Assembly: GCF_900116705.1 (NCBI RefSeq)
Contig: NZ_FPBP01000003.1
Location: forward strand, 124,001-188,000
DNA: 64,000 nt
DNA from: Halomonas korlensis
Lineage (GTDB): Bacteria > Pseudomonadota > Gammaproteobacteria > Pseudomonadales > Halomonadaceae
Direction: 5' to 3'
Below, one piece after another: positions 50,584-61,230 of this stretch. Under the pieces are notes generated by a model. That model was given only the letters and a program-made list of their open reading frames with translations. It made no database searches and was not told where the DNA came from. How positions within the stretch are numbered: position 1 is the first letter of the stretch; each line of letters starts with the position of its first letter. The position numbers and the translations under genes were made by a program.

Positions 50584-52650
50584 TCATTGCTGAAGTAGTG
50601 CGATATCGGCCACTTCGAGGAATAGCGCCTGCAGGCTTGCCAGCAGCGCCAGACGATTGCAACGAACGGCTTCGTCATCGGCCATCACCATCACCTGGTC
50701 GAAGAAGGCGTCGACCGGGTCGCGCAGGCTAGCCAGAGCGTCCAGTGCTTCATGGTAGCGGGCTTCGGCGAATAGCGGCATTACAGCATGCCGACAACTC
50801 GCCACAGCCTCGTAGAGAGCCGCCTCGGCGGCTTCCTGCAGCAATCCTGTCTCAATGCTGGAAACATCGCCATTGGCTTGCTTGGCAAGGATGTTCGAGA
50901 CACGCTTGTTGGCGGCTGCCAGGGCTGCTGCCTCGTCGCGTCGAGTGAAGGCCTGAACGGCACTTAGTCGTCGCGCGAAATCCAGCGGATGGGTTACCGG
51001 ACGGGCACGAACCGCCAGGTAGACCTCCGTCTCGATGCCTTCATCGTGCGCCCAGGCACGGAAGCGGTCGAGCATATAGGTGAGGACCTCATCGACAAGC
51101 TTATCGGTATCGACGAGCGTCTGATGTTGAGCGACGGCCAGTTCAAGCAGCTCCCGGAGATCCAGGTCCAGCTCACCCTTGACCAGGATGTTCAACACCC
51201 CGATGGCGGCGCGGCGCAGCGCAAATGGATCCTTGGTGCCGCTCGGCCGAGCGCCGATACCGAAAATGCCGGTGAGGGTGTCGAGTCGGTCAGCCAGCGC
51301 CAGGGCCTTGCCGGTGTCGCTGTCGGGGATCGCGTCGCCGGCGAAGCGCGGCAGGTACTGCTCTTCGAGTGCTTGCGCCACTTGGCCGGGTTCGCCGTCC
51401 TGAGCGGCATAATAGTGGCCCATGATGCCCTGTAGCTCGGGGAACTCGAGCACCATCTCGGTGACCAGGTCACACTTGCCGAGTGCGGCTGCACGGCGTG
51501 CATGGGCGGCGGAGCCTCCAATACGCTCGGCAATGAAGGCCGCCACCTCGGCATTGCGATGAGCCTTGTCCGCCAGCGAGCCGAGCTGCTTCTGGAAGAC
51601 CACGCCGGCAAGCTCTGGGGCACGGTCGGCGAGCGGGCGTTTGCGATCGGTCGCATAGAAGAAGGCGGCATCGGCCAGGCGAGGGCGAATGACCTTCTGG
51701 TTGCCCTGGATCACTTGCTCGGGATCCTCGCTGTCGATGTTCGCGATAGTGATGAACAGCGACTTGAGCCGACCATCGGCGTCGAGAAGGTGGAAGTATT
51801 TCTGGTTGGCCTTCATCGAGGAGATCAGGCACTCGGACGGCACCTCGAGGAAGCGTTCATCGAAGCTGCCGGTCAGGGCCACGGGCCACTCCACCAGGCC
51901 GCTTACCTCGACGAGCAATGCCTCGTCGATCACCGCCGTGGCGTCCTGAACCTCGGCCTCGGCGAGAACCTGCTCGCGGATGCGTTCGCGCCGCTTGTCA
52001 CGGTCCGCCAATACCCAGGCGTTCTCGAGCACGCTCAGGTAGTCATCGGCGTGTGTCAGTTCGATAGGCTCTGGGGCATGGAAGCGATGACCCCGCGTCA
52101 TCCGACCGGCGTTCAGGCCCAACGACTCGCCTTCGACCACCTCATGGCCATAGAGCATCACCAGCCAATGCACGGGACGGGAGAATTCTACCCGCGAGCT
52201 GCCCCAGCGCATGTTCTTGGGTACGGGGAGTGACGTGAGGGCCTTGTCAACGATGGCCGGCAACAGGCTGGTGGTCGTTTCGCCTCGTTGCTGCTCGCGG
52301 TAGCCGAGCCAGGTGCCCTTGTCAGTCTCGAGATGAATCAACTGGTCCACCGTGACGCCGCACGAGCGCGCGAATCCCTCGGCGGCCTTGGTGGGTTGTC
52401 CCTCCTTGAAGGCGGCCGCCAGAGCCGGCCCGCGACGCTCGACCTCGCGGTCGGGCTGTTTGTCGGCAAGCTCGACGATCTGCACCGCAAGACGACGCGG
52501 GCTGGCATAGGCCATCACGGCACCATGCGTGACATCGGACTCGTCGAGGCCGCGACGAATGCCGTCCGCGAGGGAATCTGAGAGCAGGTCGATGGCGCTT
52601 GGCGGCAGCTCCTCGACGCCCAGTTCAACCAGTAGGGTGTTGGCAGCCAT
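50584..52650 (-). CDS. glyS: Glycyl-tRNA synthetase beta subunit
   Basis: The 688-residue product begins [20 protein letters not shown] (ATG 52650) and contains MRWGSSRVEFSRPVHWLVML, FLEVPSECLISSMKANQKYF and DPFALRRAAIGVLNILV, typical of the bacterial alpha2beta2 GlyRS beta chain. Its start overlaps the glyQ stop (TGATG). The upstream frame to 52692 is in glyQ. Confidence 0.97.
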   Translation of the reverse strand: MAANTLLVELGVEELPPSAIDLLSDSLADGIRRGLDESDVTHGAVMAYASPRRLAVQIVELADKQPDREVERRGPALAAAFKEGQPTKAAEGFARSCGVTVDQLIHLETDKGTWLGYREQQRGETTTSLLPAIVDKALTSLPVPKNMRWGSSRVEFSRPVHWLVMLYGHEVVEGESLGLNAGRMTRGHRFHAPEPIELTHADDYLSVLENAWVLADRDKRRERIREQVLAEAEVQDATAVIDEALLVEVSGLVEWPVALTGSFDERFLEVPSECLISSMKANQKYFHLLDADGRLKSLFITIANIDSEDPEQVIQGNQKVIRPRLADAAFFYATDRKRPLADRAPELAGVVFQKQLGSLADKAHRNAEVAAFIAERIGGSAAHARRAAALGKCDLVTEMVLEFPELQGIMGHYYAAQDGEPGQVAQALEEQYLPRFAGDAIPDSDTGKALALADRLDTLTGIFGIGARPSGTKDPFALRRAAIGVLNILVKGELDLDLRELLELAVAQHQTLVDTDKLVDEVLTYMLDRFRAWAHDEGIETEVYLAVRARPVTHPLDFARRLSAVQAFTRRDEAAALAAANKRVSNILAKQANGDVSSIETGLLQEAAEAALYEAVASCRHAVMPLFAEARYHEALDALASLRDPVDAFFDQVMVMADDEAVRCNRLALLASLQALFLEVADIALLQQ

Positions 52651-53612
52651 CAAACATTTCCCTCTTCGGTAAGTGATTCTTCGGCGAGACATTCATCGCG
52701 CAGGGCCGCTGGGGCCAGCGGGAAGCCGGCGGCCTTGCGTGACTGGTAGTAGGCGCGAGCGACATCCCGGGCCATTGTGCGCACACGCAGGATGTAGCGC
52801 TGGCGCTCGGTGACTGAGATGGCATGGCGGGCGTCGAGCAGGTTGAAGGTGTGCGAGGCCTTGAGCACCTGTTCATAGGCGGGCAGCGGTAGGCTAGCTT
52901 CAAGCAGCTTGCTGCATTCCCGCTCATGATGGTCGAAGGCCGCAAACAGGAAGTCCACGTCGGCATGCTCGAAGTTGTAGGCCGATTGCTCACGCTCATT
53001 CTGTAGATAGACATCGCCATAGCTCACGCGGGTGCCATCCGGCGCCACGGTCCATACCAGATCGTAGACACTGTCGACATCCTGCAGGTACATGGCGATG
53101 CGCTCGAGCCCATAGGTCAGCTCGCCGGTGACGGGGTAGCACTCGAGGCCGCCGGCCTGCTGGAAATAGGTAAACTGGGTCACCTCCATGCCGTTGAGCC
53201 AGACCTCCCAGCCGAGGCCCCAGGCGCCCAGGGTAGGCGATTCCCAGTTATCCTCGACGAAGCGGATGTCATGGACCAGCGGGTCGAGCCCCAGGCGCTT
53301 CAATGAGCCCAGGTAAAGCTCCTGCAGATCGGCAGGAGAGGGCTTCATGACGACCTGGAATTGATAATAGTGCTGCAGGCGGTTGGGGTTCTCGCCATAA
53401 CGACCATCGGTAGGTCGACGGGAGGGCTGCACATAGGCAGCGTTCCAGGTCTCAGGACCGATGGAGCGCAGGAAGGTGGCCGGATGAAAGGTGCCGGCTC
53501 CGACTTCCATGTCCAGAGGCTGCAGGATCACGCAACCCTGTTCGGCCCAGTACTGCTGCAGGGCGAGGATCAGGCCCTGGAAGGTTGCCACGTCTGGCGT
53601 CGACTGTGTCAT
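52650..53612 (-). CDS. glyQ: Glycyl-tRNA synthetase alpha subunit
   Basis: The catalytic alpha subunit of heterotetrameric GlyRS, 320 residues from the ATG at 53612 ([20 protein letters not shown]). [55 protein letters not shown] and [20 protein letters not shown] are family-specific. An ATG at 53633 is possible. Divergent from hldD. Confidence 0.97.
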   Translation of the reverse strand: MTQSTPDVATFQGLILALQQYWAEQGCVILQPLDMEVGAGTFHPATFLRSIGPETWNAAYVQPSRRPTDGRYGENPNRLQHYYQFQVVMKPSPADLQELYLGSLKRLGLDPLVHDIRFVEDNWESPTLGAWGLGWEVWLNGMEVTQFTYFQQAGGLECYPVTGELTYGLERIAMYLQDVDSVYDLVWTVAPDGTRVSYGDVYLQNEREQSAYNFEHADVDFLFAAFDHHERECSKLLEASLPLPAYEQVLKASHTFNLLDARHAISVTERQRYILRVRTMARDVARAYYQSRKAAGFPLAPAALRDECLAEESLTEEGNV

Positions 53613-53713
53613 TGCAAAAGCACCGTTGGCCATGAATTCACTGGGCGTCAAGTATACAATCACAGGCAGATCGGTTATAGGCGCAGGCCGCTGCGCCGCA
53701 ACGAGGACTTCCC

Positions 53714-54667
53714 ATGATCGTAGTGACAGGCGGCGCCGGCTTTATCGGGGCCAATCTGGTCAAGGCGCTCAGTGCCCGCGGCCACGAGGTAATGGTCGTC
53801 GATGATCTGAGCGACGGTACCAAGTTCATTAACCTGGCCGATTGCACCCTTGGCGACTACCTCGACAAGGACGATTTTCTCGGCCGGATCAAGGCAGCGT
53901 TGTCCGGCCTATCCTCCGGCCTGCCGCCCATCGAAGCGATCTTCCATGAAGGGGCCTGCTCCGATACCACCGAGTGGGACGGGCGCTTCATGCTCGAGAA
54001 CAATTTCGAGTATTCCAAGGTACTGCTGCACTACTGCCAGCACCTCGGCATTCCCTTTCTGTATGCCTCGTCGGCGGCCACTTATGGCGGCAGCGAGGTG
54101 TTTGTCGAGGCACCGGAGCACGAGAAGCCACTCAATGTCTACGGCTACTCGAAGCTGCTGTTCGACCAGTACGTGCGCGCCCGCCACGATGACTTCACCA
54201 GCCAGGTGGTGGGCTTCCGCTACTTCAATGTCTACGGCCCTCGAGAGCAGCACAAGGGCAAGATGGCGAGCGTCGCCTTTCATCACCATACCCAGATCAG
54301 TACCGGTGCGGACTTGAAGCTGTTCGGGGCCTGGGAGGGCTACGACGCCGGCATGCAAAGCCGTGACTTTGTCTATGTAGGTGACGTGGTCGATGTGAAT
54401 CTGTGGTTTCTCGACCACCCCGAGGTGTCCGGAATCTTCAACCTGGGAACCGGCCGCGCCGAACCCTTCAAGGCTATCGGGCAGGCGGTGATCGACTATT
54501 ACGGACGCGGAGAGATCGAGTACATCGCTTTTCCCGAGGAGCTCAAGGGGCGCTATCAGAGCTATACCCGCGCCGACATCACCAAGCTGCGCCAGACCGG
54601 TTATGACGGTGAGTTCCGTACCGTGGCAGAAGGGGTGAAGGCCTACCTGGAGTGGTTGCATGGCTGA
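53714..54667 (+). CDS. hldD: ADP-L-glycero-D-manno-heptose 6-epimerase
   Basis: HldD epimerises ADP-D,D-heptose to the L,D form used in LPS core. The 317-residue SDR enzyme starts [20 protein letters not shown] and contains [43 protein letters not shown] (YxxxK catalytic pair) and [26 protein letters not shown] precedes the ATG. It overlaps waaF by 8 nt. Confidence 0.97.
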   Translation: MIVVTGGAGFIGANLVKALSARGHEVMVVDDLSDGTKFINLADCTLGDYLDKDDFLGRIKAALSGLSSGLPPIEAIFHEGACSDTTEWDGRFMLENNFEYSKVLLHYCQHLGIPFLYASSAATYGGSEVFVEAPEHEKPLNVYGYSKLLFDQYVRARHDDFTSQVVGFRYFNVYGPREQHKGKMASVAFHHHTQISTGADLKLFGAWEGYDAGMQSRDFVYVGDVVDVNLWFLDHPEVSGIFNLGTGRAEPFKAIGQAVIDYYGRGEIEYIAFPEELKGRYQSYTRADITKLRQTGYDGEFRTVAEGVKAYLEWLHG

Positions 54668-55730
54668 TGCAATTTCGTCCTCGAGCGATTCTTCATCCAG
54701 CGCATCGGGTGAGCGGATTCTGGTGGTGGGGCCGTCATGGGTGGGGGATATGGTCATGGCCCAGAGCCTGCTGATGACCCTGAAGGCTCGCCATCCCGGC
54801 TGCTATATTGGCGTGGTCGCACCGGAATGGTCGCGGCCGATTCTGGCGCGGATGACAGAAGTCGACGAAGTGGCGAGTCTCGAGACCGCACATGGCGAAT
54901 TTGGCTGGCGGGCTCGGCGCTCGCTTGCTCGGAAGCTGCGTGGCCGCTTCGAACGTGCCATCGTGCTGCCCCGCTCCTGGAAGTCTGCGCTGGTGCCTTA
55001 CCTGGCCCGTATTCCGCGTCGCACCGGCTTTACCGGTGAACAGCGATACGGTTTGCTCAATGACCGTCGTCGCCTGGACAAGACGGTGCTGGACCAGACC
55101 GTCAAGCGTTTCGTGGCGCTGGGAGTCTCGGTGGAAGAGGCAGCAACGGGCCACTTTTCCCTCCCGCATCCGCGGCTGACGGTGGATGCCGATAATCTGG
55201 TGGAACTGCGGCTGTCCCTCGGGTTGTCGTCACGACCGGCCATTGGCATGATGCCTGGCGCGGAGTATGGTCCGGCGAAGCAGTGGCCACTCGCCTATTT
55301 CCGGGAGCTGGCGGGAAGACTAAGCGCTGAAGGCTTCGAGGTTCGGGTGCTGGGTGGCCCGAAGGACGCCGCGGCTGGCGATCTGATCAGCGAGGGGCAG
55401 CCCCATGTCCACAACCTGTGTGGACGCACTCGATTGGCGGATGCCGTCGATCTGCTGGCGGACTGCCGGCAGGTGGTCACCAACGACTCTGGCCTGATGC
55501 ATGTTGCCGCGGCGGTGGGCACCCGAATCCAGGCGTTATACGGGTCGTCTTCGCCGGCCTATACGCCGCCGCTGACACGCAATGCCGAGATTCACACGCT
55601 CGGGCTGGCCTGTTCCCCCTGCTTCGCCCGTACCTGCCCGCTGGGACACACCCATTGCCTGGTTCAGATGCGCCCCGAACGCATACTAACGTCTATCCAG
55701 TCGTCCGAGTCGGTCATCGTTCGTAGCTGA
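54660..55730 (+). CDS. waaF: Lipopolysaccharide heptosyltransferase II
   Basis: WaaF adds the second heptose of the LPS inner core. The 356-residue GT9 protein has [20 protein letters not shown] near its start and [19 protein letters not shown] and [34 protein letters not shown] in its C-terminal half, the signature of WaaF rather than WaaC. A serine-rich stretch (residues 3-19) precedes the fold. Operonic with hldD. Confidence 0.93.
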   Translation: MADAISSSSDSSSSASGERILVVGPSWVGDMVMAQSLLMTLKARHPGCYIGVVAPEWSRPILARMTEVDEVASLETAHGEFGWRARRSLARKLRGRFERAIVLPRSWKSALVPYLARIPRRTGFTGEQRYGLLNDRRRLDKTVLDQTVKRFVALGVSVEEAATGHFSLPHPRLTVDADNLVELRLSLGLSSRPAIGMMPGAEYGPAKQWPLAYFRELAGRLSAEGFEVRVLGGPKDAAAGDLISEGQPHVHNLCGRTRLADAVDLLADCRQVVTNDSGLMHVAAAVGTRIQALYGSSSPAYTPPLTRNAEIHTLGLACSPCFARTCPLGHTHCLVQMRPERILTSIQSSESVIVRS

Positions 55731-55740
55731 AACGCGTTGG

Positions 55741-57414
55741 CTATTGAGCGTAGGCGGGTTGTTCGTTGGTGGCGTCTTCCGGCGTCTCGACGATCTGTTC
55801 GGTAGTGGTGGCCTCTTCCTCCTGTTGTTGCTCCGGCACCAGGCCTTCCCAGAGCCGCTCCTGAAGCGCGGTTTCCGCGCGCATTCGGGTATTGACGTTC
55901 TGGGTGCCATGTTGCTCCACCAGGGTCGGGTAGGGAGACAGTAGGGAAACGCCGAGGCCGGCGCGATGATCGTCAATCTCGAAGCCCATTGCCTCGAGAA
56001 TGGTGGGGAAGACATCGAGCGTCGATGCGGGACGGCTGACATTTCCCGGAGGCATGTCATTGCCGAGCAGCATGAAGGTATTGTAGCGCTCGCCACTGAT
56101 CAACTGCTCCCAGGCCGACACGCGCATCGTCAAATGGTCGCTGGCAATCACCACCAAGGTGTTTTCCAGCAGGCCCTCCTCTTCGAGTCTCTCGACCAGG
56201 TCACGTGCCAGCCAGGCGGAACACTTCACCGAGTAGAGAATGTCAACGCCATCGAATTCTCCTTGTCGCTGTTCACAGCGTCGGGCTGGATAACCCTCAG
56301 GCGCATGGCCGGTGAGGGAAAGGTTGACGATAGCCCACGGGGACTCGCTCTGGCTGAGCTGGCGTACTTCTTCCACGGTGATGTCGTAAAGCGTGTCGTC
56401 GTATAGTCCCCAGTTATTGAGGTAGTCGGGATCTTCCAGTTGGGGTAACAGCGCCTCTCGACCCAGTACGCGATCGAAGCCATGATCCTCGTAGAAGATG
56501 CCCTTGCCGGCAAACGCGGTACTGGCACCGCCCATAAAGGTAAGATGGTAGCCCTGCTCGTCGAGCAGGTCGCCGAGGCAATCCACCCCCGGCACCACCT
56601 TGCCCAAAGGCTCGAACTGGCTGTCATGGAGCAGACCCGCGGGCATGAGCGGCGTGCCGCACTGGGTAGCGATCATACCGGCCATGGTCCAGCCAGTGTT
56701 CTCGAGCTGCTGGATGCCCTCGAAGACACGCGCGCGCTGGCCGAGTGCTGCAAGGTCAGCATAGGCATCGCCGAAGCGCTCGGTATCGGCATACGTGCGC
56801 TCGAGGCTTTCCAGATAAAGCAGCAGCAGGTTGGGAGGGTCAGCCGGAGCCTCGTGGATGACCGGCGCGACATAGCGTCGCTCCAGCCAGGCGCCGTCAT
56901 CGGTGACAATCGCGGCACTGCGCTGCCCTACCCCATAAAACAGGGGGTTGGTGGCCAGCAGGATCAAGGCCAGCGGTCGCTCGCCCAACCGCCAGCGATG
57001 GTCGACTCGCACTAGCCAAGTAAAGGCGATCAACAACATGGCCATCGAGAAGGTGTAGAGCACAGCGGCAATATTGCGATCGGTGCCACCATGATCTTCC
57101 ATGCCGGCCTGAAGATGGAAGAAGACCGCACCGAGGTCGACATCACCAAAGCTGGCGGCAAGATAGACGTAGAGCCCCCAGAGTGCGAGCGGCAACAACG
57201 ACCAGGGCCAGGCGCGGGTCTGAGTGCGGGGACGACGTGGTGCGCCCCAGCGAAACAGCCAGCCCAGGCCAAGCCAGCCAACCACCACCGGCGCCATGAT
57301 CCAGGGCGACAGCAGGCTCAGGGTCGCAACGGAATGCGCGATCCATAGACCGATGATGAGGAGGGCCCACCATCGGGGTTGGCGAGCGTAAGCAAATAGT
57401 GCGGGGTGGAGCAT
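55741..57414 (-). CDS. Phosphoglycerol transferase-like sulfatase-family membrane protein (OpgB/MdoB type)
   Basis: The 557-residue protein has about five N-terminal membrane helices (to about residue 150) and a periplasmic alkaline-phosphatase-fold domain. NLLLLYLESLERTYADTERF gives the metal-binding start, ENTGWTMAGMIATQCGTPLM follows with the likely nucleophile Thr/Ser, and VVIASDHLTMR the SDH metal site. These match OpgB, which adds phosphoglycerol to periplasmic glucans. The tail (TTEQIVETPEDATNEQPAYA) is acidic and low-complexity. Convergent with waaF (10 nt). No opgGH is in the window, so the acceptor is unknown. Confidence 0.82.
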   Translation of the reverse strand: MLHPALFAYARQPRWWALLIIGLWIAHSVATLSLLSPWIMAPVVVGWLGLGWLFRWGAPRRPRTQTRAWPWSLLPLALWGLYVYLAASFGDVDLGAVFFHLQAGMEDHGGTDRNIAAVLYTFSMAMLLIAFTWLVRVDHRWRLGERPLALILLATNPLFYGVGQRSAAIVTDDGAWLERRYVAPVIHEAPADPPNLLLLYLESLERTYADTERFGDAYADLAALGQRARVFEGIQQLENTGWTMAGMIATQCGTPLMPAGLLHDSQFEPLGKVVPGVDCLGDLLDEQGYHLTFMGGASTAFAGKGIFYEDHGFDRVLGREALLPQLEDPDYLNNWGLYDDTLYDITVEEVRQLSQSESPWAIVNLSLTGHAPEGYPARRCEQRQGEFDGVDILYSVKCSAWLARDLVERLEEEGLLENTLVVIASDHLTMRVSAWEQLISGERYNTFMLLGNDMPPGNVSRPASTLDVFPTILEAMGFEIDDHRAGLGVSLLSPYPTLVEQHGTQNVNTRMRAETALQERLWEGLVPEQQQEEEATTTEQIVETPEDATNEQPAYAQ

Positions 57415-57496
57415 GACCACGACGCCGGAGTGAGTTCCTTGTCAGCTTACCAAGGCCAGGTGGTATAGGGCAGTCCCGACCGGCCATCGACGCGGG

Positions 57497-58258
57497 TCAC
57501 TTCCGCTCGAGACGCTCCTGCTCGTAAAGTTCGTTGAGCTTGGCATATTTCATGAATGCGTGAAACGCCGTGGTGACCGTGACGATCATGCCATCGGCGC
57601 CCTGCAGAATTCCCCCTTTCAGAAGCAACTTGCGCAATACGGCACTGGTTGCATGCAGCGTGGGGCGCCAGGGCGATGGGCCAACCCCTCGCTCCTTCAT
57701 GGCCCACGCATCGCGGGTCGACAGCTGATCAATGCGCTGCATCCAGTGCGACAGGTTCTCGTAGGTGAAGTGGCGAATGTGCGTGCCGGTGTCTTCGATG
57801 CGGGGAGAGGCTACCGAGGAGTGCGCTTTCCTCGGCAGGTAGCCTGACGTGGTCCGGTTATAGAGCCTGACGACCTTGTCGGGGTAGAAGCCGGCCGCCT
57901 TTACCCAATGGCTGCCGCAGAAGTTGCGGCGGTTGAAACGGTAAGCGATGTCCGGGTCGTCCAGCGACAGCGCCTGAATGGCCGCCACGGCGTCGTCGTC
58001 CAGCCGTTCGTCGGCATCCAGCGCCAGTATCCAGTCGTGCGAGGCGTAGGAGACACCATGGGCTTTTTGAGGACCGTCGCCGAGATACGTCTGGCTCAGA
58101 ACCCGGGCGCCACAGGCCTCGGCGATACGCACGGTATCGTCCTGGCTCAGCGAATCGACCACAATGATTTCGTCGCAGACCTGCTTGAGGGAGTCCAGAC
58201 AACCGGCGATACGCGACTGTTCGTTGAGGGTGATGACAATACCGGTGATAGGCGTCAT
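57497..58258 (-). CDS. Family 2 glycosyltransferase (WaaE/KdtX-like LPS core glycosyltransferase)
   Basis: The 253-residue protein starts ITGIVITLNEQSRIAGCLDS, with IIVVDSLSQDDTVRIAEACG and WILALDADERLDDDAVAAIQ (DxD-type metal motif), followed by FCGSHWVKAAGFYPDKVVRLY and HFTYENLSHWMQRID. This is the pattern of WaaE/KdtX beta-1,4-glucosyltransferases that act on inner-core heptose. Its start overlaps the stop of the upstream GT9 gene by 4 nt, so the two are coupled. Confidence 0.88.
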   Translation of the reverse strand: MTPITGIVITLNEQSRIAGCLDSLKQVCDEIIVVDSLSQDDTVRIAEACGARVLSQTYLGDGPQKAHGVSYASHDWILALDADERLDDDAVAAIQALSLDDPDIAYRFNRRNFCGSHWVKAAGFYPDKVVRLYNRTTSGYLPRKAHSSVASPRIEDTGTHIRHFTYENLSHWMQRIDQLSTRDAWAMKERGVGPSPWRPTLHATSAVLRKLLLKGGILQGADGMIVTVTTAFHAFMKYAKLNELYEQERLERK

Positions 58259-59346
58259 GAGAGAGGCTCGCGAGAGGTGAGCGATACGAGAAGCGAGGCG
58301 ATGTTACGGGCTGCCGATTCAACGTCGAGACGCGACATGTCCTGCTCTCCTGCGGTGGGGGGAGGGCAGAAGGCCAGGCGGTGGTCGGCTCGGTTGCAGG
58401 TCTGCCAGCGCAACGGTGTGGAGGAGCGCTTGGCGGGATAGAAACCCGCCGTCGGGATGTCCAGGCAGCCGGCAATATGCAGCGGGCCGGTGGAGCCGGC
58501 GATGATCAGGTCGGCCGCCGACAGGCTCGCGGCGAAATCGTCGAGCCCTTTTCGAGGCGGGGGCAGCGTCGCCTCGAGCCCCGCGGCAATCAGCCGCTCG
58601 TAAAGCGCACGTGCGCTAGACTCTTCGCCGGGGCCGGCGGTCAGCACCCAGATGGGCCGGCTGGACGGCGCCAGTCGCGCGTCGATGGTCATCATCAGGC
58701 GGGCGTACTGTTCGGCCGAAAGATTGACCGCCGAGCCCCCGCTACCGGCATGCACGAACACCCAGGGACGCGCCGTATCCAGCCCCCGCTCCTCGCCGAG
58801 CCGTATCCGCCAGGCCTTGCGGCTTTCTTCGGACAATGGCCAGTAAGGCGGCGTGGGGCGTGCTGGCAGATCGTAACCCATGGCGCCGAGCATGGCCTCG
58901 GCCAGTTCCATATTGTAGACGTATTCGGGTTTCTCGGATCGCGATCTGCGCTGGGTGATACGCTGGTTGTAGAATAGCTGCGCCCACTTGGTGGCCGGGG
59001 CCAGCCGCAGGGGAATCCCGGCACGCCAGCCCAGCCAGCCGATGCGTGGAGTGGAGAAGAGTGTCAGCAAGCCATCGAAGCGGTCGCTGCGCAACCGGGC
59101 CAGCAGGTCGCGCCTGGCCTTCCGCCCCTCGCCCGGATCAACGATGACCGCGTCGACCCAAGGGCAGAGCCTGGCCATCGGAGCCGTATAGGACGGCACG
59201 AGGACGCTGACATGTATCGCGGCGTCCGCCGCCTTCAGGCAGGCCAAGGCCGGCCAGGCCAGCATGAAGTCACCCAGCTTGTCGTTACGGACCACCAGCA
59301 GGCGAGGGGGCTTCTCATTCATCGACGCGTCAGACATTGTTGCCAT
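58255..59346 (-). CDS. Family 9 glycosyltransferase (heptosyltransferase-like)
   Basis: From the ATG at 59346 (GGGAG upstream) the product is 363 residues: RLLVVRNDKLGDFMLAWPAL, ARPWVFVHAGSGGSAVNLSA and LIIAGSTGPLHIAGCLDIPT, the GT9 nucleotide-sugar pocket. It is related to WaaQ/WaaF heptosyltransferases; which residue it adds to cannot be read from sequence. Divergent from the GT4 gene with 38 nt between the starts. Confidence 0.88.
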   Translation of the reverse strand: MATMSDASMNEKPPRLLVVRNDKLGDFMLAWPALACLKAADAAIHVSVLVPSYTAPMARLCPWVDAVIVDPGEGRKARRDLLARLRSDRFDGLLTLFSTPRIGWLGWRAGIPLRLAPATKWAQLFYNQRITQRRSRSEKPEYVYNMELAEAMLGAMGYDLPARPTPPYWPLSEESRKAWRIRLGEERGLDTARPWVFVHAGSGGSAVNLSAEQYARLMMTIDARLAPSSRPIWVLTAGPGEESSARALYERLIAAGLEATLPPPRKGLDDFAASLSAADLIIAGSTGPLHIAGCLDIPTAGFYPAKRSSTPLRWQTCNRADHRLAFCPPPTAGEQDMSRLDVESAARNIASLLVSLTSREPLS

Positions 59347-59384
59347 TCGGGCTCCCGAGCCCCGCGACCTGAAAGGAGCCAACC

Positions 59385-60506
59385 TTGTCGCACAAGGTCA
59401 TGCACATCTGCCTCTCCCACGGCTGGGGCGGATTGGAAATGTATCCTGCGCGGATTATACCCGAGCTGACGCGTCAGGGGGACGAGGTACACGGCCTGGC
59501 CTTGGCCGGCTCGCGCGTCGCCGCCAGCCTGATCGACGTGGGCGTGACGCCGGTGACCGTAGCATCGAAGGCTCGTGCCCTGCTCGCCGTACCGAGGCTG
59601 CTGGGCTACCTTCGGACGCAGAGGATTGGTGTGTTGCACTGCCACAAATCCAGTGACTTGCGTCTGGGGGCCTTGCTGGTGACCCTTATGCCGGGGCTAA
59701 GGCTATTCTTTACCGATCATATGGGCGTCACACGCCCCAAGAAGGATTTCTACCACCGTTGGGTCTACGGTCGCGTGACCACACTCTTTTCGATCAGCGA
59801 CGCGACTCGACAGCGCAACCTCGCGGCGTTTCCGCTGCCGGCCGAGCGCATCCAGCGCCTCTACCTGGGGATCGACCCGGCGCCCTATGCCTCATGCCTG
59901 ACGACACCGGCGCGCCAGGCGCTACGCGACATCCTGCACATTCCCTCCGGCGCGGTGGCCATCGGCCTGCCGGGACGCTTGACCGCCGGCAAGGGCCAGA
60001 CCGTGTGGATCGAGGCCTTGAAGTCGCTACATACGCATTTGCCCAACCTGGCCTGGCACGGGGTGCTGATCGGTGGCCTGCATGCCGACGAGGGCAGCGA
60101 CGAAGCCTACGTAGCCCAGCTGCATAAACGAGTATCAGCGTTGGGACTGGACGCCCGGATCACCTTCACCGGCTTTCGGGGAGACTTGCCGCGGGTGTTC
60201 GAGGCGCTGGATATCGTCTGTGTGCCGTCGCGTAACGAGGCCTTCGGGCTCACTGTGATCGAGGCTATGGCTGCCGCGAAGCCGGTCATCGGTGCCGCCA
60301 GCGGGGCCATCCCCGAGCTGATCGATGCCGAGACGGGACGCCTGGCGCCGCCGGGAGACGCCGACGCCTGGGCAACGGCCATGGCCGAGCTTGCCGCCGA
60401 CGCGGCGCTACGCGAGAGGCTCGGCGCCGCTGCCCGGAAGCGGGTTCAACAACATTTCACGCTGACGGCGCATGTCGAGGCATTGCGCCGAGCGTATCAA
60501 GCTTAA
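59385..60506 (+). CDS. Family 4 glycosyltransferase (LPS core)
   Basis: The 373-residue product starts at a TTG (59385) with AAGGAG 6 nt upstream; the first internal ATG is at 59400. HICLSHGWGGLEMYPARIIP is the N-terminal GT4 start, IGLPGRLTAGKGQTVWIEAL the sugar-binding loop, and PSRNEAFGLTVIEAMAAAKP the EX7E motif. It likely adds a hexose to the LPS core, given neighbours; donor and acceptor unknown. Confidence 0.85.
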   Translation: MSHKVMHICLSHGWGGLEMYPARIIPELTRQGDEVHGLALAGSRVAASLIDVGVTPVTVASKARALLAVPRLLGYLRTQRIGVLHCHKSSDLRLGALLVTLMPGLRLFFTDHMGVTRPKKDFYHRWVYGRVTTLFSISDATRQRNLAAFPLPAERIQRLYLGIDPAPYASCLTTPARQALRDILHIPSGAVAIGLPGRLTAGKGQTVWIEALKSLHTHLPNLAWHGVLIGGLHADEGSDEAYVAQLHKRVSALGLDARITFTGFRGDLPRVFEALDIVCVPSRNEAFGLTVIEAMAAAKPVIGAASGAIPELIDAETGRLAPPGDADAWATAMAELAADAALRERLGAAARKRVQQHFTLTAHVEALRRAYQA

Positions 60507-60522
60507 CCCGTCGTTGCCGACG

Positions 60523-61230
60523 TCAGGCGGCGCCGTATCCCCGCCGAATGGCGAGCATTGCTTCGAGGGCATCGAACTTGCCGAGCGAGCGCAGTAAACG
60601 CTCGAGGTTGGCCGCCTGCCATTTGCCCGGCCGTCGCCGCCGGCAGCGGTCCAGATCAATCAGCCAGACCTTGCCCCGAGGGTCGACCAGCAGGTTGCGG
60701 GCGTTGAGGTCGACATGGTCGAGGCCCGCGTCATGAAAGCGGCGCACGGTGGCCCCGACACGCTCCAGGAGTGCGTCGTCAGCTTCCCTGGAGACCAGCA
60801 GCTCGGCCAGGGCTCGTGCGCCGGTAATCCTGACGGTGATCAGCGCGGCCTCATAGGTCAGGCCGTGTCGGGCGACGCTGGCGGCCAGCGGGCGCGGCAC
60901 GGGCAGGCCAATCTCGTGCAGCTCGGCGGTCAGGCGCATCTCGCGAAAGGCACGGGTGCGCTCCAGGCCAGTCCATAGGTAGCGGCGCTCGCTGATTCGA
61001 GAGATCAAGCCGCCACGTCGATAAGGGCGCAACACCCACTGTGCCTTGCCCGCATCCAGGAAGAGGCTGGCGCCCCGCCCCGGGGCCTCGCCGATGACTC
61101 GGCCGTTGTGCCGCCAATGGGCGGGGTCGAAGAGCCGCGGATCAGTAGGGGGTATCGCCGAGGCGTCACATAAAGCGTCCGCTTCATATAGAATGAACGA
61201 TCTATTCGTTCGACATGTTGCCAAGTGCAT
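60523..61230 (-). CDS. kdkA: 3-deoxy-D-manno-octulosonic acid (Kdo) kinase-like protein
   Basis: The 235-residue product (ATG 61230, AGAGGA upstream) matches KdkA: GRGASLFLDAGKAQWVLRPY, RRGGLISRISERRYLWTGLE, TRAFREMRLTAELHEIGLPV, and the kinase catalytic loop HVDLNARNLLVD followed by VWLIDLDRCR. KdkA phosphorylates Kdo at O-4 in organisms with one Kdo per lipid A. The start codon overlaps the ATG of the divergent GT9 gene, so each promoter must lie in the other's coding sequence. Confidence 0.85.
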   Translation of the reverse strand: MHLATCRTNRSFILYEADALCDASAIPPTDPRLFDPAHWRHNGRVIGEAPGRGASLFLDAGKAQWVLRPYRRGGLISRISERRYLWTGLERTRAFREMRLTAELHEIGLPVPRPLAASVARHGLTYEAALITVRITGARALAELLVSREADDALLERVGATVRRFHDAGLDHVDLNARNLLVDPRGKVWLIDLDRCRRRRPGKWQAANLERLLRSLGKFDALEAMLAIRRGYGAA